Shown here: positions 30,575 to 38,607 of the stretch, piece after piece
Layout: each line of letters opens with the position of its first letter
Position numbering within the stretch: position 1 is the first letter of the stretch
Source: Patescibacteria group bacterium
GTDB lineage: Bacteria > Patescibacteriota > Patescibacteriia > 2-12-FULL-60-25
Reading direction: 5' to 3'
Length of the DNA: 64,000 nucleotides
NCBI GenBank assembly: GCA_023229665.1
Contig: JALNYW010000001.1
Location: 720,088 to 784,087 of the forward strand
Program-made: the position numbers and the translations under genes
The notes under the pieces: model-generated
The model's database searches: none
Seen by the model: only the letters and a program-made list of their open reading frames with translations
Told to the model about the DNA's origin: nothing

Positions 30575-31981
30575 TTAATACGTTTGTCCGACTTGGTTGG
30601 CGGCAAAGATCACCGCCCGGTCCACCTCCCGAAGTCCCGTCACGACGTCGTCGATCAATTGCTCCATGGCCGATTCCATCGCTTGCGGATCTTTTCCTTT
30701 ATACCAACTCACGGCGGTCAATACCTGCGAAGCAAAGACGCCGATGCGTTCATCCTCCAATTGCGCGCTCAATAACGATTTGCGGGCGGCCGGACGATGA
30801 GCGTTGGTTAAAATCGTCTTGGCGGTTTCGGCATTGGTGAGCGAATTGAGGAAACGCCAGGCGACATCCTGGTTCCTGGATTTTTTGGACACCGCCCAAT
30901 ACCAGTAATTCGCCACGTTCTTGGCCGGATTGCCTTCGATTTGCGGCAACTGGCTCAAACCAAGGTTCAATCTCGGCGCACGAGAACGGATGGTGTCGTA
31001 ATGGTACGAATAGCCGAAGAAAAACGCGGTGCGGCCCTGGATAAAGGCGTCGAGCGAAGCCGGCTGGTTGGCATTCCAGGTATAGACGTCTTTCGTGGGA
31101 TTCGCGAAATCCGTATAGAAGGTGGTGGCTTGGTAGGAAGGCGGCTCCTCGCGCGAAGCCTGGAGCGCGACCGGCATGCGGTGGAACGAGGGCGCGCCAT
31201 CGGCCGTGGCCATTTCCGTCCCATTCTGCAGCATGAGCGCCGTCAGGATATCGATCGAGCGTTCCACGTTATACGCGGTCCCAATGGCCGCAGCCGACTG
31301 CAGGATATTTCCTTGCGAATCCAACCGGGTGATCTTGCGGACCTGGTCGGCGAACTGGGTCCAATTCTCCGGCGGCGTCGGGATATTCGCCGCATTCAAA
31401 ATATCCTTATTGTAATAGAGAGCAAGCGTATCCAAGCCGATCGGCACGCCCATGGGACGGTCTTGGAAATCCCCCGGCTGGCCTTCGGGCGCGATATTCA
31501 CGTTGCGCAACAGATCATAGGACACGGAATCGGCGAATGAGTCCCGGAATTCCTTGAGCGAAATGGTCGGTTCGCTGCGCAATTCCCAGGTCGTTTCCTG
31601 TTTGAGCCCCTGGGTGGTTACGCGATACGCCGTGCGCGTCGTGCGCGGCATGGGCACGATTTTGGTCGAGTATTTATTTGTCCACGTATTGTGGATGAGG
31701 AAGATGTCCGGTCCGCGATCTTCCGCGAGCGCATTCAACAACTCGCTTTCATATTCTTCGATCCGTAGCCGGCGATAATCGATGCTGACATTCGGATGGT
31801 CGCGGCGGAAGGCGGTGACGGCCTGCTGGTAAATGTCGAAATCATCGATCACCGCCCATAGGCGGAGCGTGACCGGACGGGCTGCCGCCTGGGTTTCGGG
31901 CGAGAGCGCGCGGGTACAACCTTGGCCGGCCAAAGAGAGAAGGACGACCACGCCAAGAAGGCGTTTAAAAAATCGCTGCAT
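30575..31981 (-). CDS. Extracellular solute-binding lipoprotein (family 1, sugar type)
   Basis: 468 residues. Signal peptide with lipobox ending in GQGC (Cys22). The mature part has the family 1 ABC binding-protein pattern: TLRLWAVIDD, a DIFLIHNTW strand, MGVPIGLDTLALYYNKDIL, and a C-terminal NYWYWAVSKKS ... AWRFLNSL. Such proteins bind oligosaccharides for import, but no permease or ATPase gene is nearby, so it may act with a distant transporter or as a carbohydrate-binding surface protein. It begins 1 bp after galU and shares its transcript. Confidence 0.9.
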   Translation of the reverse strand: MQRFFKRLLGVVVLLSLAGQGCTRALSPETQAAARPVTLRLWAVIDDFDIYQQAVTAFRRDHPNVSIDYRRLRIEEYESELLNALAEDRGPDIFLIHNTWTNKYSTKIVPMPRTTRTAYRVTTQGLKQETTWELRSEPTISLKEFRDSFADSVSYDLLRNVNIAPEGQPGDFQDRPMGVPIGLDTLALYYNKDILNAANIPTPPENWTQFADQVRKITRLDSQGNILQSAAAIGTAYNVERSIDILTALMLQNGTEMATADGAPSFHRMPVALQASREEPPSYQATTFYTDFANPTKDVYTWNANQPASLDAFIQGRTAFFFGYSYHYDTIRSRAPRLNLGLSQLPQIEGNPAKNVANYWYWAVSKKSRNQDVAWRFLNSLTNAETAKTILTNAHRPAARKSLLSAQLEDERIGVFASQVLTAVSWYKGKDPQAMESAMEQLIDDVVTGLREVDRAVIFAANQVGQTY

Positions 31982-31982
31982 A

Positions 31983-32846
31983 TTATCGCAGCGATTTTAT
32001 CATGCGGCGCGTTTCTTGGCTCATGTCCTCCCGCTTGAGGGCGTACGCGAGGTTGGCCCGGAGCCATCCGACCTTGCTCCCCGTGTCATGATAATCCCCC
32101 TCGATCTCGCAGGCATACACCGCCCGCTGCTTCATCAAATGCGCAATCGCATCCAATAAAACGTATTCTCCGCCCGCTTTCGGTTTCAGTTTGCCGATGG
32201 CATCGAAGATATCCGGCGTCAGTACATAGCCGCCCACCGAGGCGAGACGGGACGGCGCCTTTTCCGGTCCCGGTTTTTCCACGACGCCCTTCACTTCATA
32301 CGTCCGCGGCGCGACTTTGGCGCCCGGATGTATGATGCCGTACTTTTTCGTACCTTCGGCATCGGTTTTCACGGCTGTCAGTACCGGATCGCCGTATTTC
32401 TCATAGACGTCGAGCATTTGGCGCAAACGCGGGCGCTTGGCGTCGAATACGTCATCGCCGAAAAGTACGGCGAACGGCTCGTCGCCGATCACGTGCTTCG
32501 CATTCATGATGGGCGTCGCATTCCCATACGGCCCTTTTTGGCGGACATACACGAAATTCGCGAGCTTCGAAATATCCTTGATATCGTCCAACGCCTTCTT
32601 TTTGCCTTGGGCTTTCAACCACGCCTCCAATACCGGCGCGTCATCAAAGTGATCCTCCACCGGGCGCTTGGTGTGGCTCGTTACGAGAATCACGTCTTCG
32701 ATCCCGGACGCGACCGCCTCTTCGACAATGTATTGGATGACCGGCTTGTCGATAATCGGCAGCATCTCCTTCGGCATGGCCTTGGTAGCGGGCAGGAAAC
32801 GCGTGCCGAATCCGGCGACGGGAATCACGACTTTGCGGACCTTCAT
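31983..32846 (-). CDS. galU: UTP--glucose-1-phosphate uridylyltransferase
   Basis: Makes UDP-glucose for surface glycans. 287 residues with the nucleotidyltransferase signature GFGTRFLPATKAMPKEMLP at the N-terminus, the metal-binding FGDD, and VVEKP and GGEYVLLDAI in the sugar-binding part. On the minus strand TATACT ends 8 nt before the ATG with no ribosome site: probably leaderless. It supplies the glycan genes at 19.7-22.9, 32.9 and 51.1 kb. Confidence 0.96.
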   Translation of the reverse strand: MKVRKVVIPVAGFGTRFLPATKAMPKEMLPIIDKPVIQYIVEEAVASGIEDVILVTSHTKRPVEDHFDDAPVLEAWLKAQGKKKALDDIKDISKLANFVYVRQKGPYGNATPIMNAKHVIGDEPFAVLFGDDVFDAKRPRLRQMLDVYEKYGDPVLTAVKTDAEGTKKYGIIHPGAKVAPRTYEVKGVVEKPGPEKAPSRLASVGGYVLTPDIFDAIGKLKPKAGGEYVLLDAIAHLMKQRAVYACEIEGDYHDTGSKVGWLRANLAYALKREDMSQETRRMIKSLR

Positions 32847-32868
32847 AGGCGCTTAGTATAACAAAAAA

Positions 32869-32887
32869 AGAGTCCTGTGAAGGACTC
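32869..32887 (-). terminator. Terminator of the GT-B-like gene
   Basis: GAGTCCT/AGGACTC hairpin followed on the minus strand by seven T. It overlaps the stop codon at 32886 and lies just before the galU promoter. Confidence 0.8.
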
Positions 32888-34052
32888 AGGCGGAAAGGCG
32901 CTCGATCTCGCGCACCACGCGGGCGGTCGCGCCGGGCTCGATCTCGACGGACTTCAGGCTGCGCCGCAACTTGAGGATGCGCCAGGGGCTGTCGCTCACG
33001 CCACGGATGAAGTGCGCGAGCTCGCCGGGCTCGTACATCGCCTGCGTGATGCCGAGCCGGTTGCTCGGCTCGTCGTCGGTGTCAGGCGTCGCTCCCGGCT
33101 GGTACGAGATGCCGGGAACCCCGAGCTTAGCCGCGGTACGCAGCGAAGTGCCGCCGATGAGGCTGCAGATCACGTCGCACGCCGCGATGGTCGGGATGCT
33201 CCCTCCGGCTGCGCGCGTGTCGCGCGGGACATGGAAGTCGAGCTCGCGCTCGAGCCGGAGCAGGCCCACGTGTCCGTAGTCCGGCTTCTGGCGGAAGAGG
33301 CCGCTCAGGATGTGCCCGAACTGCCGGGCGCGCGGGATCGCTGCCCGCATCGCCTCGAGGTACTCACGGTAGGCCTCGGCTTCGCCGAAACCGAAGCGCC
33401 CTTCGTGGGCCGGCCCGCGATGCTCGGGGTTGTCGAGATCGAAGGTGCCGAACCAGGCGATCACGACCGCTTCCTCGGGGATGCCGAGCATCTGGCGCGT
33501 CTGCGTGCGCAGATGGGCCATCCGCGGCTTGTGCGCCACGAGCTCGTCGTCGAGCGGGTTGCCGCAGACGAGCACGCGCTTCGGATCGAAGTCGTAGGCG
33601 ACGGCCGTCTCGAAGCTGAGCTGGTCGCCCACGATGAGCGCCGTCGCCTTGCGGTAGAGCGGCGCGTCGCGTTCCCCCTTGCGGGAGAGCCACATGTTCG
33701 GCCAGGTCTCGCACAACGCCGCGTTCGGGATATTCTCCCGCTGTGCGGCATCGAGCGCGAGGCGATCGGTCGAGTCGTCCCGGCCGGCAATGCCGGTGAG
33801 CACCAGGCTCGGATTCTCCTCGGCGAGGATCACCCGCATGGCCTGGATGTCGGGCCGCTTGTAGCCGTAGCTCTCGAAGTGGCCCGGGGTGAACCCGTGC
33901 GCGCGGTAGATCCGCTCGGCGGGCGTTCCCGGCAGGGCGAAGGGCACGATGTCCCAATTGCCCTTGCTCTGAAAGGCCCGCAGCACCGGCAACACGGCCT
34001 CCGTGCCGCCGGCATCCGTCGTCGTCACGAACAGACTATGTCGATGTGCCAT
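32886..34052 (-). CDS. GC-rich orphan: GT-B-fold glycosyltransferase-like protein
   Basis: 388 residues, no signal peptide. The pattern is that of GT-B enzymes such as LpxB/MurG: an N-terminal Rossmann start (FVTTTDAGGTEAVLPVLRAF), a VCGNPLDDEL hinge strand, and a C-terminal nucleotide-sugar site (SLIGGTSLRTAAKLGVPGISYQPG). The sugar and acceptor are unknown; a non-enzymatic role is possible. AGGAGGT stands 5 nt before the ATG. Codon use is strongly GC-ending, in contrast to galU beside it. Single gene between two hairpins. Confidence 0.75.
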   Translation of the reverse strand: MAHRHSLFVTTTDAGGTEAVLPVLRAFQSKGNWDIVPFALPGTPAERIYRAHGFTPGHFESYGYKRPDIQAMRVILAEENPSLVLTGIAGRDDSTDRLALDAAQRENIPNAALCETWPNMWLSRKGERDAPLYRKATALIVGDQLSFETAVAYDFDPKRVLVCGNPLDDELVAHKPRMAHLRTQTRQMLGIPEEAVVIAWFGTFDLDNPEHRGPAHEGRFGFGEAEAYREYLEAMRAAIPRARQFGHILSGLFRQKPDYGHVGLLRLERELDFHVPRDTRAAGGSIPTIAACDVICSLIGGTSLRTAAKLGVPGISYQPGATPDTDDEPSNRLGITQAMYEPGELAHFIRGVSDSPWRILKLRRSLKSVEIEPGATARVVREIERLSA

Positions 34053-34087
34053 CTAACACCTCCTTGGTGTAGGCAAAGGGAAACAAA

Positions 34088-34143
34088 AATCACCCAGGAA
34101 GTCAACCGTGCGCCATGTGGTGCACGGTCAATCCTGGGTGATT
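34088..34143. terminator. Nested hairpin between leuS and the GT-B-like gene
   Basis: Outer 12-bp arms (34088-34099, 34132-34143) and an inner ACCGTGC/GCACGGT stem with a CCATGTGG centre. It ends leuS on the minus strand; the TTGACT of a possible promoter for the 34052 gene lies inside it. Confidence 0.7.
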
Positions 34144-34146
34144 CGC

Positions 34147-36615
34147 TTATGCCACGATGCTGACCAATTTCCCTTTCACGTAGATGACCTGCTTCGGTTC
34201 CTTACCCTCGAGCCACTTGGCCGCCGCCTCGATGGCTTTTGCCTTGGCATCCTCTTCGCTGATATCGGAATCCACGTTGACCTTGGCGCGCACCTTCCCA
34301 TTCACCTGGACCACGAGGTCGAATGTCGCGGCGTGGAGCTTGTCCTTGTCGAAGGCCGGCCAGCCGCTCTTGTGCACGCTCCCCTTCTCCCCGATCTTCT
34401 CCCACAACTCTTCGGCGAGATGCGGAGCGAACGGCGCGAGCAATTGGATAAACCCACGGCGCATATCGGACGGCACGCCGCCGGCATCCGTGAACGCATT
34501 CGAGAGGATCATGAGCTGAGACACGCACGTATTGAAGTGCATGAACTCGATGCCATCCGAAACTTTCTTCACGCTTTGGTGATAGACGGTCTCAAGATCG
34601 CTGAACGGATTCGCCGCTTCGCCATCAAACAGATTCCACACGCGATCCAAAAATTTGCGCACGCCCTCGATGCCGTTCGTATCCCACGGCACGGCCTGGT
34701 CAAACGGTCCCATGAACATCTCGTACATGCGGAAGACATCCGCGCCGTATTCTTTCACTACGTCATCCGGGTTCACGACATTCCCCTTCGACTTCGACAT
34801 CTTTTCCCCGCCCTGCGCGAGGATGAGGCCATGCGAGCGGCGCTTGGCATACGGTTCCGATCCGCATTCTTCCGGCACAATGCCCAAATCCCACAAGAAC
34901 TTGTACCAGAAACGGGAATACAACAGGTGCAGCGTGGTGTGCTCCATGCCGCCGTTATACAGGTTGACCGGCATCCAGTATTTCAACTTCTCATGCGATG
35001 CCAGTTCCTGGTCATTATTCGGATCGCAATAGCGCAAAAAGTACCAGCTCGAACCAGCCCAGTTGGGCATGGTGTCGGTTTCGCGCTCGGCATCGCCGCC
35101 GCACTGCGGACATTTCACTTCGACCCATTCGCGAATGCTCGCGAGCGGCGATTCACCCGAGTCGCTCGGCTCATAGGCTTCGACTTCCGGAAGCATGACT
35201 GGGAGCTGGTCATCAGGAACCGCCACCGCGCCGCACTTGGCGCAGTGAATAATCGGAATCGGCTCGCCCCAATATCGCTGGCGCGAGAACACCCAGTCAC
35301 GAAGTTTATACGTCGTCGCTCGCTCACCGAATTCTTTCTCTTCCAACCAGGAAATCATTTCATCTTTCGCCTTCCAAACCGGTACGCCGTTCAGAAAATC
35401 CGAATTCACCATCGCCTCTTCGGAAATAACCTCAATGATCGGCAGTTTAAACACCTCCGCGAAAGCCTGGTCACGTTCATCATGCGCCGGCACGGCCATA
35501 ATGGCGCCGGTTCCATAATTCGCGAGGACATAATCCGAAATCCAAACCGGGATTTGTTCCTGGTTCGCCGGATTCGTCGCCATCACGCCTTCGAGCTGGA
35601 CGCCCGTCTTCTCTTTCGACTCATTCGTGCGCTCAATCTCCGTCTTCGCCGCCGATGCCCGCTGATACTCCTGAATGGCCGTCGCGTTTTTCACATTCCC
35701 TTCTTTGATCCACGTCTCCACCAACGGATGTTCCGGCGCAAGCACGAGATAGGTCGCGCCAAACAACGTATCCGGACGCGTGGTGAACGCGGTGATCTTG
35801 TCCTGTAGGGGCGCAGCATGCTGCGCCCCTACGATGGCAAAATCAACATAGGCGCCTTCGCTCTTTCCAATCCAATTGATTTGCTGAGCTTTGATCTTGT
35901 CGAGATAATCCACGCCTTCCAAATCTTTCAACAAGCGTTCCGCGTATTTCGTGATGCGGATCATCCACTGGGCCTTCTCACGCTTCTCCACCGGATTGCC
36001 ACAGCGTTCGCACACGCCGCCCTGCGCCTCTTCATTCGCCAAGCCAATCTTGCAGCGCGGGCACCAGTTGATGGTCGAGGCAGCTTTATACGCCATCCGA
36101 TACTCATCCTTATTAAAGGTCGGAGGCAATTCAGAAATCGGACGCGCGCGACCCTCAACTTCATTGTAATAACTATTGTAGAAACGGATGAATTGCCACT
36201 GCGTCCACTTGAAATACTTCGGGTCGGTCGTATCCACTTCGCGCGTCCAATCGAAACCCAGGCCGAGCATCTTCAACTGACGCGTGAAGTTGCCGACGTT
36301 TTTCTTGGTCGCCTCTTGCGGCGTGACCTTCATCTTGATCGCGTAGTTCTCCGTGGGCAGGCCGAAGGCATCCCATCCGATGGGATACAGGACATTCGCG
36401 CCTTCCATGCGGCGCTTGCGCGTCATCGCATCAATGGCGGTATATGAACGCGGATGGCCCACGTGCAAACCTTCACCGGATGGAAAAGGAAACTCAATCA
36501 AGCCGTAGAATTTTTCGGCGTTGGACTGGCCCGGATCGGCGGCCTGATAGAGGCCGTCTTTTTCCCATTGGGCCTGCCACTTGGCTTCGATATCGTGCAC
36601 GGGACGTTTGGCCAT
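34147..36615 (-). CDS. leuS: Leucyl-tRNA synthetase
   Basis: Class I synthetase charging tRNA-Leu. HIGH motif HVGH at residues 51-54, KMSKS at 605-609, zinc cysteines C185/C188 and C202/C205, and the CP1 editing domain (about 225-410; TTRPDTLFGATY and VPAHDERD). 822 residues. Residues 262-271 (VGAQHAAPLQ) are encoded by a 28-bp perfect palindrome and look like a small mobile insert in a loop at the start of the editing domain. TAATTT lies 11 nt before the ATG with TTGCCC 17 nt further up, so a very short leader. Confidence 0.97.
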   Translation of the reverse strand: MAKRPVHDIEAKWQAQWEKDGLYQAADPGQSNAEKFYGLIEFPFPSGEGLHVGHPRSYTAIDAMTRKRRMEGANVLYPIGWDAFGLPTENYAIKMKVTPQEATKKNVGNFTRQLKMLGLGFDWTREVDTTDPKYFKWTQWQFIRFYNSYYNEVEGRARPISELPPTFNKDEYRMAYKAASTINWCPRCKIGLANEEAQGGVCERCGNPVEKREKAQWMIRITKYAERLLKDLEGVDYLDKIKAQQINWIGKSEGAYVDFAIVGAQHAAPLQDKITAFTTRPDTLFGATYLVLAPEHPLVETWIKEGNVKNATAIQEYQRASAAKTEIERTNESKEKTGVQLEGVMATNPANQEQIPVWISDYVLANYGTGAIMAVPAHDERDQAFAEVFKLPIIEVISEEAMVNSDFLNGVPVWKAKDEMISWLEEKEFGERATTYKLRDWVFSRQRYWGEPIPIIHCAKCGAVAVPDDQLPVMLPEVEAYEPSDSGESPLASIREWVEVKCPQCGGDAERETDTMPNWAGSSWYFLRYCDPNNDQELASHEKLKYWMPVNLYNGGMEHTTLHLLYSRFWYKFLWDLGIVPEECGSEPYAKRRSHGLILAQGGEKMSKSKGNVVNPDDVVKEYGADVFRMYEMFMGPFDQAVPWDTNGIEGVRKFLDRVWNLFDGEAANPFSDLETVYHQSVKKVSDGIEFMHFNTCVSQLMILSNAFTDAGGVPSDMRRGFIQLLAPFAPHLAEELWEKIGEKGSVHKSGWPAFDKDKLHAATFDLVVQVNGKVRAKVNVDSDISEEDAKAKAIEAAAKWLEGKEPKQVIYVKGKLVSIVA
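35806..35833. repeat. 28-bp perfect palindrome inside leuS
   Basis: GTAGGGGCGCAGCAT and its exact mirror complement. It is read in frame as VGAQHAAPLQ in a region where other LeuRS proteins have a short turn. It looks like a REP/MITE-type palindromic unit rather than native coding sequence. Confidence 0.75.
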
Positions 36616-36663
36616 AAGACATGCGTAAATTAAAGGTATTTAGGGATAAGGGCAATACGCCCG

Positions 36664-36692
36664 TTGACGGGAATGCCGGTTTCTGTTAGTTT
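36664..36692 (+). promoter_or_regulatory. Promoter of rpsO
   Basis: TTGACG (36664-36669), 17-nt spacer, TAGTTT (36687-36692). The leader to the rpsO ATG is about 108 nt and has GC-rich inverted segments (GGCTCC/GGCTGG, GGCC ... GGTCC), as expected for S15 autoregulation. Confidence 0.6.
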
Positions 36693-36807
36693 TTCGTCAC
36701 TAACTTATGCGTCCCGTCGGCTCCGGCTGGCGAAGACGTGAATCCGGCCCTTCCGGTCCGAAGTCGATTCGTAAGGATCACTTGGGGCCGAAAGATACCG
36801 GCAAGCT

Positions 36808-37065
36808 ATGTTGAATCCCGAGAAGAAGAAGCGGATTATCGAGAAGTTCAAAACTCACTCGACCGACACCGGTTCCCCGCAGGTCCAGATCGCCATTTTG
36901 ACCGAGGAAGTGAAAGAGCTCACCGAGCACTTGAAGACCCACAAGAAGGACTTCTCCTCCCGCCGCGGTTTGATCAAAAAGGTTTCCGAACGCCGCCGTT
37001 TGATGAAGTACCTCAAGCGCGAAGACGCCAAAGCCTACGACGACTTGATGGCCAAGATGGCGTAA
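36808..37065 (+). CDS. rpsO: 30S ribosomal protein uS15
   Basis: 85 residues, full bS15/uS15 signature: HSTDTGSPQVQIAILTEEV, HLKTHKKDFSSRRGL, RRRLMKYLKR. It binds the 16S rRNA three-way junction early in 30S assembly. No clear ribosome site just before the ATG, but a leader of about 108 nt precedes it, which in other bacteria folds into the S15 autoregulatory site. Followed by a terminator, so not co-transcribed with pnp here although the two are often neighbours. Confidence 0.97.
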   Translation: MLNPEKKKRIIEKFKTHSTDTGSPQVQIAILTEEVKELTEHLKTHKKDFSSRRGLIKKVSERRRLMKYLKREDAKAYDDLMAKMA

Positions 37066-37091
37066 GTCACGCAGCACGAAGCTCGTAACAT

Positions 37092-37114
37092 AAACCGCTC
37101 TAAACGAGCGGTTT
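37092..37114 (+). terminator. Terminator of rpsO
   Basis: AAACCGCTC/GAGCGGTTT with TAAAC loop, T-rich 3' side. Confidence 0.85.
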
Positions 37115-37116
37115 TG

Positions 37117-37144
37117 TTGACTCTGCTTCCGTTCATGTTACGGT
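37117..37144 (+). promoter_or_regulatory. Promoter of the 37184-37777 gene
   Basis: TTGACT (37117-37122), 16-nt spacer, TACGGT (37139-37144), directly after the rpsO terminator. Leader about 33 nt. Confidence 0.6.
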
Positions 37145-37183
37145 TCAACCAGCACATCCCACGCTCCAATCCCGAGGTATCCC

Positions 37184-37777
37184 GTGACCCAGAAGAACCT
37201 GCTCTACTTCGTGAATCGCTTCAACCTGCTGTTGCATCACGCGGAGATGAACCACGCGCTCAGCCAGCAGACACTGATGCAGCTGGTTCACGAGCTCCAG
37301 GGCTCAGTCGACGATCTCGAGCTGAAAGAGATGCATCCTGCGGATGCGTTCTCGCATTCCCTGCTGACGCTCGAGGCCGTCGATCTCGGACGCAGCGTCG
37401 CCAAGGAGGCGGCCGCCTGGATCGCCGACCACCACGACCGCATGCTCGACGTGCGCGACTTCGAGGCGCACTGGAGGTCCACCGACCCGGAGCTCACCCA
37501 TCTCCCCGTCCACCACCTCGTGCTCTATCGCTCGAAGGGCGTGGTCGGCTACTTCCTCCGGCTCGAGCAGGAAATGAAGAACCTGCACGCCGCCCTGCGC
37601 ACCGAGCTCGTCGATCCAAAGTTCCACGACGAGCTGGTCGCCGCGTACAAGCAGAAGGACATGGCCGCCATCCTCGCCCACTACGAGAAGGCGACCTGGG
37701 TGAAACCGTACTGGCACGCCGTCCATCAGCTGCACGATCAGTTCAGCTTCCGCGTCGTGCGCATGAACATCAAGTGA
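37184..37777 (+). CDS. GC-rich orphan: His-rich helical protein
   Basis: 197 residues, cytoplasmic by absence of signal or span, mostly helical. Many histidines, several paired (LLHHAEMNH, ADHHDRM, LPVHHLVLY, HAVHQLHDQF), which could bind metal; the HHAEMNH and HHDRM spacing hints at a four-helix metal or heme site but I do not recognise a family. Starts with GTG, GAGG 6 nt upstream. GC-ending codons. Own promoter and terminator. Confidence 0.75.
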   Translation: MTQKNLLYFVNRFNLLLHHAEMNHALSQQTLMQLVHELQGSVDDLELKEMHPADAFSHSLLTLEAVDLGRSVAKEAAAWIADHHDRMLDVRDFEAHWRSTDPELTHLPVHHLVLYRSKGVVGYFLRLEQEMKNLHAALRTELVDPKFHDELVAAYKQKDMAAILAHYEKATWVKPYWHAVHQLHDQFSFRVVRMNIK

Positions 37778-37780
37778 CTT

Positions 37781-37804
37781 CCCGCCTCGCGGGATTTTTT
37801 ATTT
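37781..37804 (+). terminator. Terminator of the 37184 gene
   Basis: CCCGC/GCGGG with CTC loop and a T6 tract, 4 bp after the stop. Confidence 0.8.
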
Positions 37805-37812
37805 CGAGTAAG

Positions 37813-37834
37813 AAAAAACGACCTTGCGGTCGTG
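37813..37834 (-). terminator. Terminator of the 37835 gene
   Basis: ACGACC/GGTCGT with TTGC loop, followed on the minus strand by T6. The two converging genes thus have separate terminators within 55 bp. Confidence 0.8.
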
Positions 37835-38449
37835 TCAGTCGTAGGGGCGATAGCCCGACCAGTGGTAAAGCTCAAGCCCTCCGTACCGGCTCCCGATGCA
37901 TAGATGCCTGTCGGAAGGCACGAGAGCCGACGCGCCGTGAACCTGCTGGAAGACTTCGGGAGTCGTGTGCGTAGAGGCCATCGAAGACGCGAGAATCTCG
38001 ACATCTCCCTCCATCCTGTTCAGGTCATCGAAAAACGACATACAGGGAGTGCCCAACGGGAGACTGTAAGCGACGACGTTGAAAATTCCATCGGTTGCGT
38101 TGTATCCATGGCTGACCAGATCCGTAAGGACCAACGGGCCGTTGCCCGCATCGACCGAGGGAGTATCCCCGATGGACGCAGCCCCGAGACGTCCGAAGCC
38201 GCCCACGTGACGCTCCGGATCGCTGTCCGCCGTCATCACGCGCAGCACGCCGCCGCCCGTGCAGTCGGTCGCGCAGTCCTGCGCCATCGCGTCGGGCATC
38301 GACGTGTCCGAGCCGTCGCGGAGCGTCATGCCGACGTCCACCATCGCGTCGCCCATCATGCCCATGCTGGGCGGGCCGCACATCATGAGCAGCATCGCCG
38401 CCATCACACCACACACCACGAACGCCAACTTCTTCAAGAACGACTTCAT
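37835..38449 (-). CDS. GC-rich orphan: exported protein
   Basis: 204 residues. Hydrophobic N-terminal signal (KLAFVVCGVMAAMLLMMC) with a possible but poor lipobox at the last Cys, then a Met/Asp-rich linker (SMGMMGDAMVDVGM), a Cys pair (QDCATDC), and a beta-rich remainder (GVLRVMTADSD, LVLTDLVSHGYN). Not recognised. Start at the ATG at 38449, where GAGGAGGTG lies 4 nt upstream; the longer frame is unsupported. GC-ending codons; monocistronic. Confidence 0.75.
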   Translation of the reverse strand: MKSFLKKLAFVVCGVMAAMLLMMCGPPSMGMMGDAMVDVGMTLRDGSDTSMPDAMAQDCATDCTGGGVLRVMTADSDPERHVGGFGRLGAASIGDTPSVDAGNGPLVLTDLVSHGYNATDGIFNVVAYSLPLGTPCMSFFDDLNRMEGDVEILASSMASTHTTPEVFQQVHGASALVPSDRHLCIGSRYGGLELYHWSGYRPYD

Positions 38450-38479
38450 CCGACACCTCCTCTGGTTGAGAGTGCGCAG

Positions 38480-38508
38480 AAAATAGCCAATCTTACGCAG
38501 ATTGTCAA
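38480..38508 (-). promoter_or_regulatory. Promoter of the 38449 gene
   Basis: On the minus strand TTGACA and TATTTT are 17 nt apart. Leader about 25-30 nt to the ATG. Confidence 0.65.
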
Positions 38509-38607
38509 TGCGTTGGACAACGCCTGAATATTTTGATACACTAGATGTACTCAATCTTTTTCCGAAGCGCCGCCACCCGTGTTTTGGCGCTTCATTCCTA
38601 CATTTTT

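Noticed and set aside
30575..32846. An ABC sugar importer operon
   Set aside because: Only the binding protein and galU are present; no permease or ATPase gene is nearby.
34108..35808. Open frame of 566 codons opposite leuS
   Set aside because: LeuRS is certain on the minus strand; this frame is His/Arg-rich with no signal.
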